In this document: piece after piece, positions 12,601 to 26,900 of the stretch
How positions within the stretch are numbered: position 1 is the first letter of the stretch
Layout: each line of letters starts with the position of its first letter
Assembly (NCBI GenBank): GCA_028023455.1
Contig: JAQFVV010000020.1
Location: forward strand, 4,017,092-4,081,091
Length of the DNA: 64,000 nucleotides
Direction: 5' to 3'
Origin: Epiperipatus broadwayi
Lineage: Eukaryota > Onychophora > Udeonychophora > Euonychophora > Peripatidae
Made by a program: the position numbers and the translations under genes
The notes under the pieces: model-generated
Database searches by the model: none
Told to the model about the DNA's origin: nothing
Seen by the model: the letters and a program-made list of their open reading frames with translations, nothing else

Positions 12601-13740
12601 ACTGATAGTTTCCTGCTTAACTGGTGAGATTGCATTATTAAAAGTTACAGAACCAACAATTATGGGGAGGTTGACGTGGTATAGGTTGTTGGATGGCATG
12701 CTAATGTATCAGGTTGATTTTACACAAAATCATGGAGAATCATTATCTTCTCTTGTACAAGGAAGAAACTCATTTATTATTTTCATTGTCTGTATGGACA
12801 TTATGGTTCTAGGAGGTGGAGCATACTGTATGCTCATCATTCTACTGGCCTAGAGTGAATGCATACATACTGGATACACTACAATCATGTGAGATCTCTT
12901 TAAAGACTACATTTTTAAATAAATCATATGTAGGAAAGTGGCAACCTATCTTGCCAAGAAAACCCAATGAGATATTAGGGATCAACTTCTATGGGCCATT
13001 GCCATCATATTGCAGGTATAAATTCTTACTAGAGGCTTATGATTTGTTTTCAAAATATGTCGATGCATACCAGTGAGGAAGATAGCAGCTAGGGATGCCA
13101 TCAGGGTACTGGGAAACTCCCAATTTCTATTGATTGGGAAACCTGAATTGATTCTTATTGATTGTGCCACTTCATTTATATCATTGGAATGGAAGAATTG
13201 GTTGAGGACTCAAAACAATAAACCTGTGATAATCTCAATATTCAACCCACAATCCACCCTTGTGAGAGTGTGATGAAGAAACTAAGTTAATTATTTAGAG
13301 TTTACCTTGCTGGGAATCATCATGGTTGGGTAAATCATTTGAAGAAAGTATTGTCATATATTAACACAACTCAGAATGAATCTACCAGCTTCACTCCAAT
13401 ATGGTCATGAGGAGTCAATTGTAGTTAGAACTATATTACCTGTTATTCCAGAAAAATTGGATCATGATAATGACATGGAAAAGGCTAGAGAAAATGGTGA
13501 GGATGGGTGACAGAGTTTACAAGGGCCACAGTTAGTTTGAGGTGGGATATCATGAGTTAGTAACCTGCAGGAGCATCAGTTTAGGAATTTTTTCAATCTT
13601 TACAAAGAACCATACAGGATTGAAAAGAAAGTGGGATTAAATGATTATATAATCAATACCCCTGATGGTCTGAAGGGAATGTATAATACTAGAAGCCTTC
13701 AACCAGTGTCTTATGAACAACCAACAATGCTCTAGCTGCA
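9641..13740 (+). pseudogene. Ty3/gypsy retrotransposon relic (gag-like, protease, RT, RNase H, integrase)
   Basis: A decayed gag-pol in the usual order. The gag-like part is 9641-10690, poorly conserved. Protease region near 10765: ALIDDTTSQASLIS, with the aspartyl D-T/S-G triad not intact. RT 11260-11870: NPLVIVKKKDG, then GSYWQICLHP, then VVYVDGMVIAS, so the catalytic YVDD has become YVDG; FLGH follows. RNase H near 12145: YIQIDSSVYGLE. Integrase 12825-13260: FYWPRVNAYI and a C-C pair, then INFYGPLP, where the first catalytic Asp is Asn, then GKPELILIDCATSF. More than ten stops and frameshifts. LTRs were not found. The element is inactive. Confidence 0.75.
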
Positions 13741-13820
13741 AATCTTTCTTTATCTATCTTTATATTTTAGAAATTTTTTTTCCGATGCTCTTAGGAAAAG
13801 TGAAGAATCCTGGTTCAAAT

Positions 13821-13921
13821 CATGATTAGATGTTTCCATACAATAGGTATGAGAACTATTTGGAGGGGCAAACCATGATTAGATGTTTCCATACAATAGG
13901 TATGAGAACTATTTGGAGGGG
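13821..13921 (+). repeat. Tandem duplication, 53-bp unit x 2
   Basis: CATGATTAGATGTTTCC starts at 13821 and again at 13874; the two units are nearly identical (the second ends at about 13921). The position, just after the integrase C terminus, would be the 3' untranslated region or polypurine area of the gypsy relic. GGAGGGG runs end both units. Confidence 0.8.
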
Positions 13922-14750
13922 GGACCACAAGTGCATAAAATTATATGCTACTTGACACTTTTTTATATGTATATATGTTTAGAAATTTTATTTATTTATT
14001 ACCATAAGTGATTTTGTTGTTAAAATGAATTCATTGAAATGAGGAAGGCCACACATTTAAATGTAAGATGTATAATTAATTTTAGGAGTTACTGTTACCA
14101 TTTTCATATGTAGTTGCTTATATACAAACTTTTTTTGTTAGTGGGAGGATATTGTAAAGGTTGGAAAGACTCACCCTTTCCATCAAAGGGTCATTGTTGT
14201 CATTTAAAAAAAATCTTTGGATTAGCTTTGATATGGGGGTTTATATATATATATATTGTTGTTGCTGCTGTTGTTATTGTTATTTCTTTTAAAAAATTTT
14301 TTTGGGTATTTGCATTTATTTATGATTTGGGGATTTGAAAACAGCAGTGATGATATAAGAAAAAAATTATATATGTGTGTGAATTCTTATAAAGATCTTA
14401 GTTCTATATAAAATATTTTTTAATGTCAGTATTTAAAATATTGATATATAAAATTATTAAATATGTTTTTATTGTACATTTGTTTTGAAATTATTTGCCA
14501 TGTAATTTTATTCCTTATTATTTATTTATTTATATTTTTTTAAAACTGTACAACACATGTTTGTAATTTTTTTTAAACTTCAATATTTGAAAGTTGACAA
14601 TCGTTATAACATTAGGTCAGTATCAGTAGCACATGAAGAATTAAGCTAAAGTAATGGGGATTATTATTATTGACCATCACCATTAGAAAAAAGAAGCAAA
14701 ACTTTGTTGCTGTTAGATATATTTTTTTGGCATAATCACAATACTCTATT
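13922..14750. other. AT-rich, no gene; possible remains of a gypsy 3' LTR
   Basis: A slightly less AT-rich block around 14140-14210 follows the gypsy relic. The open frame at 14114-14338 is low complexity and not credible as a gene. No matching copy was found at the 5' side. Confidence 0.25.
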
Positions 14751-14751
14751 T

Positions 14752-15022
14752 GGATTTTTATTTTAAAAAATGGCAGGGTAAAAAGGGAAGCTGTGATCTT
14801 GGTATTTAATTTACTGTCTTATTCTATCCAACAATTAATGTCCACTGGAACATAATCAAATTATTAACAAGCATGCATTTGAGAAGGATTTTTATTTTAA
14901 AAAATGGCAGGGTAAAAAGGGAAGCTGTGATCTTGGGATTTAGTTTACCCTGTCTTATTCTACCCAACAATTAACATCCATTGGAACATAATCAAATTAT
15001 TAACAAGCATGCATTTGAGAAG
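14752..15022 (+). repeat. Tandem duplication, about 134-bp unit x 2
   Basis: GGATTTTTATTTTAAAAAATGG begins at 14752 and again at 14886. The copies differ at only a few positions and end in GCATGCATTTGAGAAG. The high identity indicates a recent duplication. No ORF. Confidence 0.85.
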
Positions 15023-15299
15023 AAATCAACCTGAAAAATAAATAGCTATTCATATACATCAACTCAATATAAGTTTTACCTAAGTATTCAAAGTCAATAT
15101 GTCATCTTCAATTAATCTACTATGATTTAATTCAGACAAAAAAACACTTTGAGAAAATCATCTACCAGTGGCTTATAAATTTATGCATTCATCATTTAAA
15201 ATTGTCCTATATATTAATTCAATATACACCAGAATGAATCAAGATGTGTCAAATAATTGTCAATTTTTTTAAAAAAAGAAAAAACCATTTGATCTTTTT

Positions 15300-15680
15300 T
15301 ATATATGATCATTTGTGTATGTAAATTAACTTTAAATTTTGATCAATCAATATAAATAACAACATGCTAGATATTATTTAGTATTAAAATTTTCTGTTTT
15401 ATTCAAATTCACATGTATTATATATGTACATTATATAAGAAAATTGATTTTAAATTTTAACTCATCAATATTAATAGTAAAATGCTAGATGCCATTTGTT
15501 ATTAAAAATTTTCAGTTGATCTTTAATTGACATGCCTTATATATGTATGTTATATAAGTAAAATGGTTTTAAATTTCGATTCATCAACATAAATAATAAT
15601 ATACTAGATATAATTTGTCATTAAAACTCTCTGTTCTTGTTTTAATTTATATGCATTGTACATGTACACTATATATGTAG
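15300..15680 (+). repeat. Old tandem repeat, about 119-bp unit x 3
   Basis: TTTAAATTTT followed by ATCAATAT-AATA, then ATGCTAGAT and a TTAAAA-TTTTC block, recurs with anchors at 15331, 15448 and 15568. Divergence is considerable, so it is older than the 134-bp duplication next to it. Confidence 0.6.
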
Positions 15681-17127
15681 TATAAAATGAATGCTAGAAA
15701 TTAAATTTATTATTTGTTTTCATAAGAATCATCTATAAATATACACATAATGCATTATATTAGTGTTTAGTATTTAATATTTAACATAAGTATTTAATAT
15801 TCTCCATCAGAAAATAATTCATAACTTCATCATAAGATACATTAAAAAAATAAATCAGTATTTAGACATCTTATATATACTACTTGTGCATATTTCTTCA
15901 TATATGAGATTAGGAATCAAAGTTGTGTAATTCATTGATAAACATTTATTGAATCCCTTGAATTAGTGATGATATATTAGGAGATATTAAGTCTTTTGGG
16001 TCATAATAGAAGCCCTATCATAGATAATAAATCTAAGGACTTAGTATTTGCAGTTTAAAAGAGAAGCATAGTTTTAATAGAAAATGGATTATGTAGATAT
16101 TCACCAAAATAAAGTGATCTGATCTTAAAGAATGTATCTATGATTTTGAACTATTATTTTAAGAAATTATTATGATCTTCATTATTTTTCTGTTATTTCA
16201 TATTTCTTCATGTTAAAGAGTAGATTGTTCTTATTCAGATCCAAACGTCAATCCATGCCTATTGTTAGCAAACATTGTGAATCTGAATAATATTGAAGTA
16301 AAATGAAAACTTAGAAAAGAAACAAATATTGTATGCTGTTTGAATATAACTAGTGCCATTTGAAAAGAAAATTAAACTTCAATTAAAATAAAGGATATAC
16401 CATTTGTTTTATATAAAATGACTTTGTGGTTTATTTGAAATTTATTTATTCATTTTTTTCTCTTTTCAGTACAATGGTCAATATGCAATGATTGAGAATG
16501 AGAATTACTTATATATTTTTTGTGTTTTGCCAATATCAGTTTTATAATTACTTGCATAAGCCACAACTATTTAATATATTGTTTTGCATATAATCATCCA
16601 CCTGCAAATGTAGGTTGGATTCAATAAAATTCCCTTTGCTTCCATTTTGGTGAGTAATCAAATCTCACTGGTCATGTTAAACTCTGAGAGTAATTCAATT
16701 AAGGTCTCTTATCATTACTCTTTTGTATCTATGCATACTTTATATACAGCTAATCAAGTAGGTAATTTTACAATTGTCAATCAATGATTAGACCATATTT
16801 TACTCATGCTTACAATTTATCTTCTCATGCATAGATACAATTCATTACAATTGCTGCGAAATCTATGGGATTGTTAAATAAGAGTTTAATATCATAATCC
16901 AATCAATTACAATTGACATCCAATGATTGGGCTAGTTTATTTTTATTGCATAAATGCAATGCATTACAATATATAATATATCAGAGCTAAATTATTTATA
17001 TTATCAGGTGTATAAAATCTTTGATGAAGCATGTAAGTAAATAATATTATTATGTTTGACAGTTCAAAACTAATCAGACAATATTACATGGAATTATTAT
17101 TCCTACTATATGCGTATATATATATAT
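15681..17127. other. AT-rich intronic sequence with weak internal duplication
   Basis: No gene. A loose duplication centred on a TACAATTG-CAATGATT motif lies at about 16771-16860 and 16903-16970. Confidence 0.3.
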
Positions 17128-18824
17128 TGTAACGATATATAAATATGTCGTTACATTAATTTAAAATAAAATCTTAAAGTTTGCAAATAAAAATAAAATC
17201 TATTAAAAAAAAAAACTAAACGCTAAAATTAAAATGTTTGTTAAACGTATATATTCGCACAGATTCAAATCTTTAAAAATATTTTTTAAAAAACAAATAA
17301 ATAAGTATTTGAACGTACTTTTTTATAAAAAAAGTACAAGACTTAAAGATAAAATATTTTTGTAGATGGAAATGATTGTTTATTAATTATCCGAAAGCTG
17401 TGTAATTAAAAAGTCAGATCAAAATTAGATAAGGAATAAAGAATTAGCTTGTCTAATATAGAAGCAGCAAATAAAGGCCCGGACCATAACAAAAAAATGG
17501 AACAGTGACGTGTTTGTTCGTGGAATCCATAGGAGGACTATAAAAAGAAAAATATTGAGTTCCAGTGAGGTTTTCCAACTTGATTTGGTGAGACGAACGA
17601 TAAAGACGCACTTGTCGTTCTCTCTCAGTTTAAAAAATGAAAAGACTGTGATACCAGAATGGAACCAGCTAATGCTACCTCCAAAATATCAGACCGGCCT
17701 TCCCTGAAAGTCTTCGTGGGAATTGCCAACAGGAACATGGATTCTACTGTGAGCTATATGAACTAGACAATTTTTAAAATCATTAAAAAAAAGAATAATT
17801 AAGAACTTTCGTCCAGGTTTGATAAATTAATAAAAAAGCCAACTTAAATGTTAAAATTGACCCTTATCTGACTTTTGTAAGTTTTTAGATCAAATTAATA
17901 ATGTTTAAATTTATATGTTTTGCGTTGATAAACATCATTTCCATTTTATTATTTTTTTTATTTGTATTAATACTTATGTATAAATTATTTAAATGCATGA
18001 AATTTAAAGTTGGGTATAGACGTTGCATAGATTCGTTAGCGGTTAATTATGTTGCTGTTTCATAGTTGATTGGAATATATAAGTCATCATGTCACTGCGG
18101 TGTCTTATGATGAACACCATTGGGTTATTTTTGTATTCCCTATGCAATTGACCTTATCGATGACTTTGTATTTTGATCGGTTATGTTTATTTTGAAATGT
18201 TTTTAACCGTGGAATCTATGCAGCCGATCTATACTCAACATTTTAAAACAAATTTTATAAAATCCATCTGTGCGAACATATTTAAATGTTAAATTTAAGT
18301 CGGGCGTGAATGGTTATATAGTTTTGTAAAGTTATACTAAGGGAGGGTAATCTTAGGTTATTCGTTTCGTAGTTGAATTGGCTCAATGGATTGGATATAT
18401 TTGTGTAATTAGTAGATGTAGTATGAGATCCGCTATGGGCAGGATTGCATATATACGCCACACACCTTCTGTTTGCCTATGGATGGGTTTGTAAGATGGC
18501 AAAGGACCGCAATCCATTCCTATGGAGTTTTATGTTTATTGTTCTACATGTGCGTAAATAAATATTTTTATGTGTTAATTTCTGGCAGTGGCTTTTATTT
18601 TTTTTATATTTGAGATATAAAGTTATATTTTATAATCTCAGCTGTTCCACTGAGCTAGTGACTTGGGCTAATGATCTAAATATTTAAATAAAGTGGAATC
18701 TTAACAGTGTGTATCTGCCTACTCTATAAATTTTTCTAGGTTTAAATGCCTAGATGGTGCCCTGTAGAGCAGATATCGTAGTTTGCGGTTAGATTCGATC
18801 TTCACTTGTTTTTCGATCGTTACA
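17128..18824. mobile_element. Solo LTR (family A, copy 2)
   Basis: A 1.70-kb relative of 3405-5455. It starts TGTAACGAT and ends ATCGTTACA, so the termini are an inverted nonamer with canonical TG...CA. ATAT lies on both sides, but the flanks are TA microsatellite, so that duplication is weak evidence. The last ~550 bp align well with copy 1, including the block around TCTAGGTT-AAATGCCTAGATGG near the right end. The open frame at 17510-17707 is inside it and has no counterpart in copy 1. Confidence 0.55.
18008..18241. repeat. Internal foldback of LTR family A
   Basis: TTGGGTATAGAC...GCATAGATTCG at the left is inverted at the right as GAATCTATGCAG...TCTATACTCAACA. The same pair occurs in copy 1 at about 4734-5040. 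The structure is conserved in both copies, so it belongs to the repeat and is not a later insertion. Confidence 0.5.
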
Positions 18825-20280
18825 ATATATATATAAACTATTATAGATACATTGTATTCAATATCATTACAAAAAAAATATGTAATATAAATAATAATAG
18901 TTTATTACCGTTAAATTTATTATTTTTATTATAATTACAATTTTGTTTTAATTAACGGGCATTTTATTTATATATATTACCAAGTTTACATAATATGTGT
19001 ATTTGAATGAATATACTGTAAATCAAATGTCAAAGATATTAAATCACTGAAATATATGTAAATATATAAAAATATATCACCACGCCTAAATATTTAGAAA
19101 ACATAAAAATTTGACTGTGGTATCTATCAGAATTTAAGTGATGTAGTAAAACAAATGTGATATTACAAATATATATATATATGTATGGGGTGATGGGAAT
19201 CAATATCATCATCCCAAAAATAAGATGAGTCTGAGGAGATAGTCACCATTCAAAGTTGGAAATAAATAATAAACGTAACAATATAAATAATACATATATA
19301 TCACTAGCATCAATTACTAAGAGAATAAATAATCATCTTTTGTGACTGGAATTTAAAAAAAATATCTAGGCTAATCATCTAGACAATGCTAACCTTATGA
19401 CGTAAAATAAAAGAAATAATGTGCACACACATGTTTAAGTGCTAAAGTTACAATAATATGTATATGTGTAGAGATGGTAATCTGGACCAACTGATGATTG
19501 CTGGTTTAGCATGCAATATGTATATTGGTGATTATTTATCTTTTCAACATATATGTGTTCAAGTATATCAGTGTTATGAGATAGTGTGGAGAGTGGTGGG
19601 TCTTGTGAAAGTCTGTGCTCATATACCCTATATATTACATATATAAACACAGGTATATAATAAGTCTGTGTGTTTCAGTTATTTAATAATACGTATAAAA
19701 CTGTTGAGATCAAGATAGCTGCTTCTGATCATCATCAATGCTCTTGGTCGCCTGAGTACTGGCCATCAATAAAATAATAATTATCATAAAGTGAGTGAAC
19801 ATTAAAGGTGATCTTTAACTTTGCACCATCCAAATTATTTCACAGAGAATAATATGAATGACCAAACACAAACATATATATCCCCACATATATATTATAA
19901 ACACTATTATTGCTCAAGATTAATTTGAGATGCGAGGATCCTAGGGACTATGACTATGAACAAGAAAAAATACAAATATATAATAAATAAATCAATTATT
20001 TTATATAGCGCGATGTTTATAAACTGTAATATTTAAACAGCATTAAATCTATTTTAGTATTAGATAACTTTATTGGAATAACTTAAAACAATGATAGATA
20101 TATTTATTAATAATAAATAATAACAGTAAAAATGAAATTAACGGTCTAGTTAAGTACTCTAAAATATAAATACCGTCATTCTTATTTTTATTTGCAAATA
20201 TTTGAAAACACTTCCATAGATTAAAGATATAACATTATAATTTACAGATCAACTAAGAAAATCAATACTATGATCTGCAT
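18825..20280. other. AT-rich intronic sequence, no gene recognised
   Basis: Contains several TA/ATAT microsatellite runs and two overlapping chance frames at 19435-19650 on both strands. I see no domain in either. Confidence 0.3.
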
Positions 20281-20510
20281 CTATAGCATGAGAAGATAGC
20301 GCTGCTGATGATGATTATTTTTAACTGCATTAATACGATTATCTCTTCTAGCATTGATGCAATGATTATTCATATCTATATAGAAAGCTTTACAAATGTT
20401 ATATGGAATTTCATTAATTTCATGTACTTCAAGAGGTATTGAGTCTAGAGGCTTGATAATAATGCTATTAATGTTATATATATTCAATAAATTATATACG
20501 GATGTACCCA
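20281..20510 (-). pseudogene. Penelope-like GIY-YIG endonuclease fragment
   Basis: On the minus strand: IKPLDSIPLEVHEI, then ICKAFYIDMNNHCINARRDN, then a histidine-rich NNHHQQ. This aligns with the nuclease of the PLE at 56279-56640 (KPKDSVSLESHG, then CKASYIGMSNR, then RRDVHANAVKQH). The YIG motif has become YID, and the frame stops soon after. Nothing of the RT remains. It is a scrap of the same broad PLE group as the 56-kb copy. Confidence 0.6.
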
Positions 20511-20779
20511 GATAATACTTTATATATATATATATATATCACTCCCAACACTACATATCTTTTAACAGCATTTTCTTGTAAATAAAGATAGAGTCTGGAT
20601 TTAACAACCCAAGCAAGAGATAATTTCTCGCTTGTATGCTGCAAAGTTAGGTAAATTGAAAGTCAGATCTTAATTGCTAATAAACAAACATGTTTAATTT
20701 ACATATACAAAAAAAGACTAATACAATAGTCATTTTAAACTTTGAAATCTTCTAAGCATATATATATACATATATAAAC

Positions 20780-20885
20780 AAAAAAAGATTCATGAATCCA
20801 AGAAATAATATTATATTTCAACCAGAGAAAAACCAATCCTCTGGTTGAAATATATTATTTCTTGGATTTATGAGTCTTTTTTTGT
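20780..20885. repeat. Foldback repeat, arms of about 47 bp
   Basis: The left arm (20780-20826) ends TTTCAACCAGAG and the right arm (20839-20885) starts CTCTGGTTGAAA, with a 12-nt loop. The arms match almost fully over AATCCAAGAAATAATAT and its complement. No ORF. It could be a short MITE; no clear TSD. Confidence 0.6.
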
Positions 20886-20928
20886 TTTTATATGTATTTC
20901 TTTTGGTTAGTTTTATATATATATATAT

Positions 20929-23900
20929 TATAACCTACTCTCCCAACACCGCTCATATATATTACATGAACAAAATGCCCAGGCGCCAGTTCTATTAATG
21001 AATAGAACAATAGAACAAAATATACAACACAAAATTATTACTGAGACTCTCTATTTAAGTTTATGTTCAGCTCAGCTCAGTGGGAGGCTATAGGCAGTTC
21101 ATAAGATATATAATAATAAATGAATAAAAGAAGAAATATTATAAAACATTCAATATAATGTAAATTCCTTTGTTAATTAATTGTATGATAAAGAATCATA
21201 ATGTTTACTTAGTACAGTCTATTAAAAATATACTTTAAACTTAATTTCTTCCTTCATTCAAGTATAACCTATATCAGCTTGCTATAATTATACTCTTAAC
21301 AATTAATTCTATGACTTGGCATATTATAATCTAAACATCTACTTTAATGCCAATCAAGAAATAAACAATAAGATCTAAGGGAATTTAACAAATACAGTTG
21401 AATTAAATAAACTACATTGGTCCATAAGTTATAATTATAAAGTATAATAAAATATAATGAAACAAATTGACTAAATATTTTACTGTGTTTCAATAATTAG
21501 ATAATGACAGAGATAGGGTATTTTAATCTCATATCATCATCTCACAAATATACTGACCTGGCAACTTTTCTAATACGTTTATCAAGTGGCAAATACTCTT
21601 TATAATGTTTGGATTAAGAAATACAATATTGTCAGACACTAGCGAATTTAATATTATAACTCTAAAATAATATATCTGTTTTATAATAGATTCATGAAAT
21701 GTGGAGATGTGGAAATGGAAATACGAATGTACACAAGAATAACTCAAGACACAGTTCTTAAGATTTTAAATAACTAAACAAATCATTTATTATAACAAAT
21801 AAACTTGGTTTAACATAATATTTACAAATGGACTATTTGTTTTACATATATTTAGATTATCAAATAATTTTTTTTTATTTTTAGCATCAGTTTGGGATTA
21901 TCCCTACTATCAAAGCAAATTAATAACAAAGTTTAAATATCCTGACTTCGAACACAGGCTTTGCCTACATGTTTCATCTATATGACAATAAATAAGTAAC
22001 ACGTTATATTATTAGCACAAAAAAAAAAATACCTTTGAGAGGATATTACTCTTGATTACAAAATAAATCAAATTACTTATTTTTGGCTTTCAGCAAAGCA
22101 ACTTTCTCTAATTGACTAATAATCACTTTCAATTAGTCTACCTTTCATTTATAGCAACAAAATCATGTTTATTCTGATGATTTGATGATTCGTAACATTT
22201 ATTTAAATAAATACACTGTATTTTAAAATATTTATTTCCCGTTTTAATCTTAATACTTTATATTTCTATTAAATGAATGTAGTATATTTCAAAAGCATTT
22301 ATTTCTCATTTTAATTTCAATAATTCTATATTTTATATACACGATATTATTTATATTACGCGTGTGTGTGCACGTTCAAGCAGCAATAATGTAAAATAAT
22401 CTTTTCTATAAACTCTCCATTCATTAAGAAAATATACAATTATTTTATTTCGAACAATGTCGTAATTCATCAATAAAAATATGACACTAATACTACATCA
22501 AGAGTTAATCTAACAATTTATCTAGCCACATATTAATTAACACAAAGCTATATTTTTATGATTATATATACTATACGTTACAAGGGGAATCTACATGATG
22601 AGCAGATAACTCTTACTAAACACTTTTACAATTCCTCATTATCAAGATTCTAAGAAAAACGTCACATAACTTCCTAAACATCATTTAGTCATATTTCAAC
22701 AATAACTCATTTACTTCTAAATACATTATTGGTGGTGATTCAATTCCTCATCACCAGGGCCCTAAGAACATCACTTCAAAAAAATATCATTAATCATACG
22801 CATATGAAATAAACTAGGCTCTACTCATGGAAGATTATTAACATATACTAAATAAGCAAGATCTTTTATTCCTACAGACATTATTATGCAAATATTTATT
22901 TCCATTCTCATAGCTTCTCTAAATATCGAACATTATAAATACATGCTGGCAGATAAATACATACAGATAATATACCAATCCATTCAACTCAATAGAATAC
23001 GATAGTGTACGAAATTTATGCATAAATTTATTCACAAACTATACTTTATCAAACAAATAATTGTGCAAAACAAACACACACCCGTGAATAAAAAGTATAT
23101 ATAATATTAACTCTAAATTACACTCTAAGCAGGTAACATGATTATTAAATATTGCATTAAGGCATAACTTTTAATTTAATAAACTTTAGGTTACTTTTTA
23201 AAATTTAACGGTTCTAATTATTACAAACGAACTTTTTCATATCTAACAAACTATTTCTATTATAAGTTCGTTGATTTAAACAAAAAACAAAATTTTCACT
23301 TTGAGATAATAAAGTATACAAAATAAATGTAAACCTTTATAATAATATATTTTAAAAAAATATTTCTTTCACCTTCATAAGGAAACAATAAGACCTATTT
23401 AAATACAAACAATTTTTTACCAGTGTACTCCTCATTTAAATACGCTTCAGAAACGTTCTTGATGGTCAACATACCCAAATTATAAATAACATAATAATAA
23501 ATAAAGCCTATATACCTATCATTTACATTAATTATGACAAGCAAAAAAAATAAAATAAAGACACAAAGGTTATTAGTTTATAACTTAAAATTAAAGTCCA
23601 CTTGCAAAGTTCCAGGTTTACGAAACAATATGGGACACATTCCAAACTGAATTTAAACTAAAATGCACTTCTGCAGTATAACTTAAAAAAAAATAAGCAT
23701 AACTTAAATATGCCCAGCACCTTTCAGTGTTCATAGCATATCCATTTGAGATACCAAATCACACCCAAGCAGTTAATTTCTCCTTTATTATACTGAAAAT
23801 ATATCAAATTCTCCGTTGTAGTTCTGGACTAAATACGCAATTATCCTTAGTATTTTCTGAATAGCATTTAACACTTTAAATTGTTCTTAGTAATTCCATA

Positions 23901-26900
23901 ATTAATAATGCTTTGTTTTATATTCCTTCCTTATTGAAGAGAACAAAAATTACCCGCATTTCTGTCCTTCTATTCAATTTAAACAGAAGTAGCTTACATT
24001 TTATTTCCTTAATTTTAAAAATACGTATTAGCTCCACAAATACCAAATAAATGAATACTGTTATCTCCTTATGATGAACTTAAACATAGTATGATCTATT
24101 AAAATAGACACATCCTTGAGTCTATGTATAATCTTCACAAAGAACACTACACAAAAAATAGTGAGAAATCAAAATATATTTTATAGAACAGTTCTGCGTG
24201 CGTTTTCCATATATATTGAAGCGGAATCTGAGATTCAGATTGCACTTCACAGCCCACTTCCAATCTTCCACTACCAACCTAAATTCAAACTCTATTCTTG
24301 CATACATATTCCACTCACTAACACATTTGTTTGTATCCTTTTGTTTGAGTATTATTAACTAACATATTTATGAACGAAGATATTGGCATAAATATCTGAA
24401 TTTAAACATGCAAAATAAAATTAATAAATGTAGCATCTGAAAATTCGTATACGCAATAGGGGATGGGGGATTAATTATCACGGACTTATAATATCAAAAT
24501 ATATTATAATTTCTGTAATTATTTATTTTATAAAACTTATAGTAATTGTTTGTTAATTGCAGCTCAGATATCTATAGATATTGTAGAGACAAAAGTACTG
24601 AGCCAATATTTAGTGGAAAAGTTCGTGATATGTAATTTTATAAAATTGTGTTTTTAAATTATTTTTGCCATTAAACTCCACTTTTCTTTTAAATCCAATA
24701 TGGAAGATGCGATTGTAATTAGTCAAAATTAATTAAAGGTGAGAAGCGTAATTTTGTATAATATTCTAACATAACTTTAATTAAAAGTTTCTCTAAAATC
24801 AAAAGTAGAAACTAAACTTAATTGATTTACTTTTGTTACAAACATTTTCTTTTATCAAAATTAATTAAAGTTTGAATACTTATCTAACAATGGCATCTTC
24901 CATCACAATAGGTAAAAGCTTGTATACGAATTCTTTTGGAAATTAGATTGCAATGACCAATCAGAAAGGGATTCCAAAAATACTGAGGCATGGAATTAAT
25001 TACGAATTAATTGGAGAGAGTAACTAGGACAGTCAAGGAGAGCAGTCACCAAGAAAATTTGCGTTCGTTAATTTCAATGTGTACTGAGTAAATCTAAATC
25101 GCCTTTCTTGCCATTCGAGATGGCCTTCCCTGCAATCTGTGCCCATGGATCCCGATACTCATAGACTATACTGATATGCTTGTTCGTTAAATCATAAAAT
25201 TTCTACCTGCCTGAATAACTATGTTTGATAAACTAGATCTAGTCTCCGCAGGAATTGAAACCATCAAAAGAACCGCCATGTGTTACAGAGGTAATAATTT
25301 CAAATGCTGCTAGACTCTTAAAGTTACCGTGAATAATTTTAACTTTCACCTATCTATTTCTTTAAACATTTTGTAAATCTTTCATTTGTAAAATTTAATA
25401 TTAGTTATGAATTAATTTGTAAAGTTCTTACCTTTTTGTTAATTGTACCTGGTTTTCTCTCTATATAACTTATCTGTAATCTCTCCTACATTAAACCTCT
25501 CCTGAATAATTATTAGTTCTTAATGTCACGTCTATGTGGCAATATTTTATTCTCATTATTATGTTTTATACTTTCAGATACTAAATTATATGTTGATAAT
25601 TTTCCCCCATAATCGCAAATGCTTACGCTATCTCTTTTAATAAAAGAAAACCCTCCTTACTTTTCAGAGGGTAATTAACCTAGTAGTTTTGAAAACAAAT
25701 TTGTTATTCTTAGTATAGCGGGTGCCTGCCAGTCTGGGGAAATAAAATCAGAATTTGATAATTATTATACAGTGTTATTTTCTAAAACTAAGTAAAAATC
25801 TATTTTCTTAGAAATGTGTTTATTTGGTTAATTAAATAATAGCGCTAACTTCTAAAATCTGCAAATAGATTTATATGAGTAAAATTAATCCTACTTTATT
25901 GAAATCAATAGCCACCACCGACTATATATATATTTAATAATATGAAAAGTATTTATTTATTCAAGCATTCAAAACCAAAGATTTATATTTATACGTTGTG
26001 GAAAGTTTACGTGTAGTTTAAAATAATTCATAAGGGGGGGATCGTTTAGTTCTATGAGCTATATTATATTAGCATTAACTGTAATTCTTCCACATCCACG
26101 TAGTAATCAAATCATACCGGTACGAGGGGTTTTTATTAATAAAGATAGGCGATAATTATTTATTCCTTAGCTAAATATCTACATGTTTATATTAATGCAA
26201 GTGTTACGTGTATACCGGCCTTTCGTGATATATATATATTGTGCTTCATTCATTTTTACTTCCAATCCCAAGGACAAGGTTTGGCAAACCTCTTTGGATT
26301 TCTTCAGCGCGAGATATTATTGCATAGGGTTCGCTCTGACAAAAGTCCATCCTATGGCAATTCAATAAAGCGCCTTCTTAGTTGTTTATGACCCGACCCT
26401 GCCAACGTTTGCAGAGAGTCGCATTTCATTAACGGTGAATTGAAGCATCTTCTTAGATCTTAGAATAGATCGTTCCATTGCCCTCATACACGTACCGCTC
26501 TCCCATATTTCGTTTTTGTTAAAAGCCTATTAATTCTCCTAAACCGTACTGTTATGATTATACTAAATGGATTACCATTTTTTTTATATATATTTCATTC
26601 GCACTTTCAGATATGACACTCTGCCATTATTATTATTCCCCAAATTAGCTTCCCACACACATTCTTATATTGCAAAATGCAAATATTAATTAAATAAAAT
26701 TACCCTTATCATCCAACTGAATAAACTTACGTATTGGTATGAATGCTGTTGTGCTTATTACTGGTGGATTCAAATAACTTCGGGTACCATAGTCTAGCGC
26801 TATTATTAAAAATCTTATGTATCCCAGTCAATCGATAAATTATTGACATATAAATAGCCGCACTAGAATAAAGTCATGAATGATTTGTTATTGATGATTA

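Noticed and set aside
17510-17707. 65-codon plus-strand frame
   Set aside because: It sits inside an LTR-like repeat and is not conserved in the second copy at 3405-5455.
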